Below, one piece after another: positions 13,763 through 16,099 of a stretch of DNA of 16,099 bases. The position numbers were made by a program, and so were the translations under genes. Location of the stretch: the NCBI GenBank assembly GCA_964641715.1, contig CAZXMB010000061.1:1-16099 (forward strand), in the 5' to 3' direction. This DNA comes from CAZXMB01 sp964641715 (GTDB taxonomy: Bacteria; Desulfobacterota; BSN033; UBA1163). The first letter of the stretch is position 1. Every line of letters begins with the position of its first letter. The notes below the pieces were generated by a model, which worked only from the letters and a program-made list of their open reading frames with translations, was not told where the DNA came from and did no database searches.

Positions 13763-14260
13763 TCAGTAAAAAAGACGGCTGAATGCGGCAAAGAAGCCCA
13801 TCCCTTTGGGCAGGGGCATGGCGATGAATTTAGCAAAGACCAGAACCGTTAGCGCCGTAACAAGGGGAGGAGAAAGGGCCAAAACCCATCTTCTCCTCTC
13901 CCCAAGGGCAAAGACAAAGGGTAAAATGAAAAGAAGGGTGGAGAGGATAAACCCTATGAAGGGCATGAGCACCACATAGAATAGAAGGCAGATAACGCTC
14001 AGAATAACCTTTTTCCTCCCCTCGGAAGAGGGTCCCTCCTTAACTTCCGGCCTCTCCTCCTTCAGCGGACTTTTTGATCTCCATTCCTTTATCAATAAGG
14101 CAAGGCTTAAAAGGGTTGCCGAAGAAAGCACGAGCAATGGCCAGAACCCGCTTCCAACCTCACCAAATCGTCTGACTTCCTGCAGCTCAAAGGCGAGGAT
14201 GAGCATGAAGAGGAAAAAGGCCAATACAGCGGCGTTAGCGATCAACTGGCTTCTTTTCAT
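13763..14260 (-). CDS. tctB: tripartite tricarboxylate transporter, small membrane subunit TctB
   Basis: A 165-residue membrane protein with four predicted transmembrane segments, near residues 9-27, 40-58, 85-105 and 107-160 (the last region seems to hold a pair). A charged cytoplasmic loop separates segments two and three. The GSGFWPLLV motif after the first segment is typical of the TctB family. It is the small partner of TctA and is encoded between tctC (21 bp away) and tctA (3 bp). The family is poorly conserved, so its identity rests on topology, this motif and gene order together. A GGGAAAG ribosome site precedes the ATG. Confidence 0.9.
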   Translation of the reverse strand: MKRSQLIANAAVLAFFLFMLILAFELQEVRRFGEVGSGFWPLLVLSSATLLSLALLIKEWRSKSPLKEERPEVKEGPSSEGRKKVILSVICLLFYVVLMPFIGFILSTLLFILPFVFALGERRRWVLALSPPLVTALTVLVFAKFIAMPLPKGMGFFAAFSRLFY

Positions 14261-14281
14261 CTTTCCCTGTTTTGCTACTGG

Positions 14282-15247
14282 TTATTTTACATAGCCCAGA
14301 TCTTTCAATACCTCTGTAAAGAACTTTACCTCATCGTCCCAGTACTTTCTTGTCTCTTCAGGGCCAAGGTATCCGGGCCGTGCATAGAGATGATTATCCT
14401 GAACAAACTTCTTATAGACAGGAGTATCGAGTGCCTTCTTGATCACATCGTGGAGATATTTGATTCGATCAGGGGGAGTGCCTTTCCTGACTGCCCATGC
14501 CCTCATTAACCCATGGGTGTAGTCAATGCCCAGTTCAGCAGTACAGGGGACATCAGGAAGGGCCGGATGCCTCTTCTCCATGATGACAACGAGCGGCCTT
14601 AATTTACCGGCCTTGATCAGGGGAAGGGTTTCAGCCAGTTCTTCACATGCCCCGTGGATATGCCCGCCCAGGATAGCGGCCTTGGTCTCCGCACCCGACT
14701 CAAAGGGCACAAAGGTGACTTCCACACCCACCTTTTTAAAAAAGGCCACGGTCTGGATCTCTGCCCACGCTCCGGGAGAGGTCCCTGCAAATTTTAGAAA
14801 TCTCGGTTTCTTCTTTCCATAATCGATGAGATCCTGAAGGCTCTTAAATTTGGAGTCCCCGGAGATCATTACAGTGGTGGTATCCCATTGAATCCTCATG
14901 ATGGGATCAAAATCCCTCAGGATGTGGGCACGGGTTTTCGGTTTGACGGCATCGATGAGGTGAGAGGTGGTCACGGCGAGAACCGTGTAGCCATCCGCAG
15001 GTTGCTGCCCGACGTGAAGCATCCCCTTTGTGGCAGCCCCTCCGGGCATATTGGTAATCACCAGGGGAACCGGAAGCAGGGGCTTTAACCCTTCTCCCAC
15101 TGCCCTGGCGGCCGTGTCACTCCCTCCACCCACTCCAAAAGGAACGATGATCTCAATGGCCCTTTCCGGAAAGGCGGCTTCCACGCGATCCAAGCTTCCC
15201 ATCACCAAGGTCAACAAAATAAGAAAACATCCAAAGATTTTTTTCAT
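14282..15247 (-). CDS. tctC: tripartite tricarboxylate transporter substrate-binding protein TctC (Bug family)
   Basis: A 321-residue periplasmic solute receptor of the Bug/TctC family that delivers a carboxylate to TctAB. It begins with a classic signal peptide: MKK, a hydrophobic core to about residue 17, and a probable cut after VEA at residue 24. The mature start FPERAIEIIVPFGVGGGSD is the family hallmark, followed by NMPGGA and GYTVL. The frame is open further upstream (to 15343), but the added 32 residues precede the signal peptide and run across the promoter. ATG at 15247 has a GAGGAGG ribosome site and is the credible start. The transcript from the promoter at 15312-15284 would have a leader of about 30 nt. 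Ligand cannot be deduced; Bug proteins bind many carboxylates. Confidence 0.94.
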   Translation of the reverse strand: MKKIFGCFLILLTLVMGSLDRVEAAFPERAIEIIVPFGVGGGSDTAARAVGEGLKPLLPVPLVITNMPGGAATKGMLHVGQQPADGYTVLAVTTSHLIDAVKPKTRAHILRDFDPIMRIQWDTTTVMISGDSKFKSLQDLIDYGKKKPRFLKFAGTSPGAWAEIQTVAFFKKVGVEVTFVPFESGAETKAAILGGHIHGACEELAETLPLIKAGKLRPLVVIMEKRHPALPDVPCTAELGIDYTHGLMRAWAVRKGTPPDRIKYLHDVIKKALDTPVYKKFVQDNHLYARPGYLGPEETRKYWDDEVKFFTEVLKDLGYVK

Positions 15248-15283
15248 TTCACTGTGCCTCCTCTCTCTCGATATTTTCAAATT

Positions 15284-15312
15284 AATATAAAAAAAACGAA
15301 CCTGTTTGTCAA
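15284..15312 (-). promoter_or_regulatory. strong sigma70-type promoter for the tct-prp-acn-icd-kor gene run
   Basis: Minus-strand TTGACA (15312-15307) is a perfect -35 box. After exactly 17 nt, ending in an eight-T run, comes TATATT (15289-15284), one mismatch from TATAAT. The predicted start site near 15277 lies about 30 nt before the tctC ATG. This is the only well-formed promoter upstream of the transporter genes. All following genes to icd have gaps of 80 bp or less, so they are probably one transcript. I see no obvious operator palindrome overlapping it. Confidence 0.75.
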
Positions 15313-15358
15313 AAAGAATATGGAAAAAATGGTAATGCCTCATGACCGGCCAAGAAGA

Positions 15359-16099
15359 TCAATAATTCTTTCCGAAAAGGAGACTAGTGCAGTTTCCACC
15401 AAAGGCAAAGGAGTTGGAGAGGACCGTTTTAACCATCCTCTCCCGGCACTTTCCCGGAACATAATCGAGATCGCAATCCTCATCCCCCTCTTGGTGGTTG
15501 ACTGTAGGGGGAACAAAACCATGAATGATGGAAAGAATGGATGCCACAGCTTCAATCGCCCCTGCCGAACCCAGGCAATGGCCCACCATTGATTTAATGG
15601 AACTGACTGGAATCGAATAGGCCCTTTCTCCAAAAACATTTTTAATGGCAAGGCTCTCTACTTTATCATTGAGAGGAGTCCCGGTTCCATGGGCATTGAT
15701 ATAATCGATTCGATCCGTTGAAACTCCCCCTTCTTCGATAGCTTGCCTTATCACTTCAGCCTCGATTGTCCCATCAGGAGCAGGGGCAGTGATATGATAA
15801 GCCTCTCCTCCAATTCCATATCCCAAAAATTCAACCTGGATCTCAACACCCCTTTTCACGGCTTCATCGAAATCCTCTAAAATGAGAATCCCCGCCCCTT
15901 CGCCCAAAGACATCCCGGCCCTTTTCCGATCAAAAGGCCTGCAGGGAGAAAGGTCCATTGCCTTCAAAGCATTAAATCCACCAAAAGTGAGCTCACTCAA
16001 GGCATCACTCCCTCCGCAAAGAACGGCTTTGGATCTGCCATTCCGGATAAGATCGGCTCCATAACCAATGGAAGTGGCAGAGGAACTGCAGGCTGTGGT
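15359..16099 (-). CDS. beta-ketoacyl-ACP synthase, FabF/KAS II type (partial, 5' end beyond window)
   Basis: The C-terminal 246 residues of a condensing enzyme that joins malonyl-ACP to an acyl chain in fatty-acid or polyketide synthesis. The frame is open to the window edge, so the start lies outside; an in-frame TTG at 16000 is internal, not a start. The nucleophile Cys is in TACSSSA, four residues from the edge. The two catalytic histidines follow in NAHGTGTPLND and in VGHCLGSAGAIEA, and the terminal SFAFGGN glycine motif is present, so the enzyme looks active. The motif sequence fits KAS II/FabF-like proteins, including those of specialised lipid or aryl-polyene-like clusters; which applies is unknown without its neighbours. 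The 111-bp gap and promoter between it and tctC suggest it belongs to a separate upstream unit. Confidence 0.92.
   Translation of the reverse strand, partial: TTACSSSATSIGYGADLIRNGRSKAVLCGGSDALSELTFGGFNALKAMDLSPCRPFDRKRAGMSLGEGAGILILEDFDEAVKRGVEIQVEFLGYGIGGEAYHITAPAPDGTIEAEVIRQAIEEGGVSTDRIDYINAHGTGTPLNDKVESLAIKNVFGERAYSIPVSSIKSMVGHCLGSAGAIEAVASILSIIHGFVPPTVNHQEGDEDCDLDYVPGKCRERMVKTVLSNSFAFGGNCTSLLFGKNY

Noticed and set aside
15248..15343. N-terminal extension of tctC to an ATG at 15343
   Set aside because: The extra 32 residues would precede a classic signal peptide and be encoded across the TTGACA/TATATT promoter. The ATG at 15247 has its own strong ribosome site.
15313..15358. Possible terminator of the ketoacyl synthase gene (short imperfect hairpin followed by a T run on the minus strand)
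   Set aside because: The stem has only five pairs interrupted by a mismatch (GGTCAT / ATTACC), too weak to call although the T run is suggestive.
1..16099. CRISPR arrays, tRNA or rRNA genes, insertion sequences, phage genes
   Set aside because: No regularly spaced long repeats, clover-leaf-like segments, transposase or integrase motifs were seen; the only repeats are the short heptamers and small inverted repeats listed.

Overview
Every gene in this window is on the minus strand, so transcription runs from high to low coordinates. Mid GC, tightly packed genes with frequent start/stop overlaps, a ferredoxin-linked (oxygen-sensitive) 2-oxoacid oxidoreductase, soluble flavin/iron-sulfur enzymes and a solute-binding-protein-dependent carboxylate transporter all suggest an anaerobic Gram-negative bacterium. 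A deltaproteobacterial / Desulfobacterota-like lineage is most likely by the feel of the proteins. That placement is inference; no marker gene is present.

Layout, in order of transcription. (1) 16099-15359: 3' part of a FabF-type beta-ketoacyl synthase, cut by the window edge. (2) 15358-15248: an AT-rich gap holding a near-consensus sigma70-type promoter (TTGACA, 17 nt, TATATT). (3) 15247-12263: a complete tripartite tricarboxylate transporter, tctC-tctB-tctA. (4) 12258-9720: an MmgE/PrpD-family protein and a PrpF-family isomerase. (5) 9723-7345: a soluble flavoprotein/iron-sulfur pair related to succinate dehydrogenase/fumarate reductase, with no membrane anchor. (6) 7338-4122: an Aquifex-type aconitase and an NADP-type isocitrate dehydrogenase. 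(7) 4064-1093: a four-subunit 2-oxoglutarate:ferredoxin oxidoreductase (order D-A-B-C), with a second promoter candidate in front. (8) 1006-124: a PlsC-like acyltransferase and a 70-residue highly charged protein of unknown function, then a GC-rich hairpin at 46-72.

Read as one unit, items 3-7 form a continuous route. A tricarboxylate (or unsaturated relative) is imported. It is oxidised, isomerised or (de)hydrated to cis-aconitate by the flavoprotein pair, PrpF and PrpD. Aconitase converts it to isocitrate, isocitrate dehydrogenase to 2-oxoglutarate with NADPH, and KorDABC to succinyl-CoA with reduced ferredoxin. The flavoprotein pair could instead be the succinate/fumarate step closing the branch. 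Substrate and direction cannot be fixed from sequence, but the co-linear gene set, short gaps and single strong promoter make a dedicated tricarboxylate-oxidation operon the most interesting reading.

Small-scale structure includes degenerate 7-bp tandem repeats in three intergenic gaps at the 3' end, an 11-bp inverted repeat between korB and korC, and several starts (korA, icd, tctC, the synthase) where the longest open frame is not the gene. No tRNA, rRNA, CRISPR array, insertion sequence or transcriptional regulator was seen.
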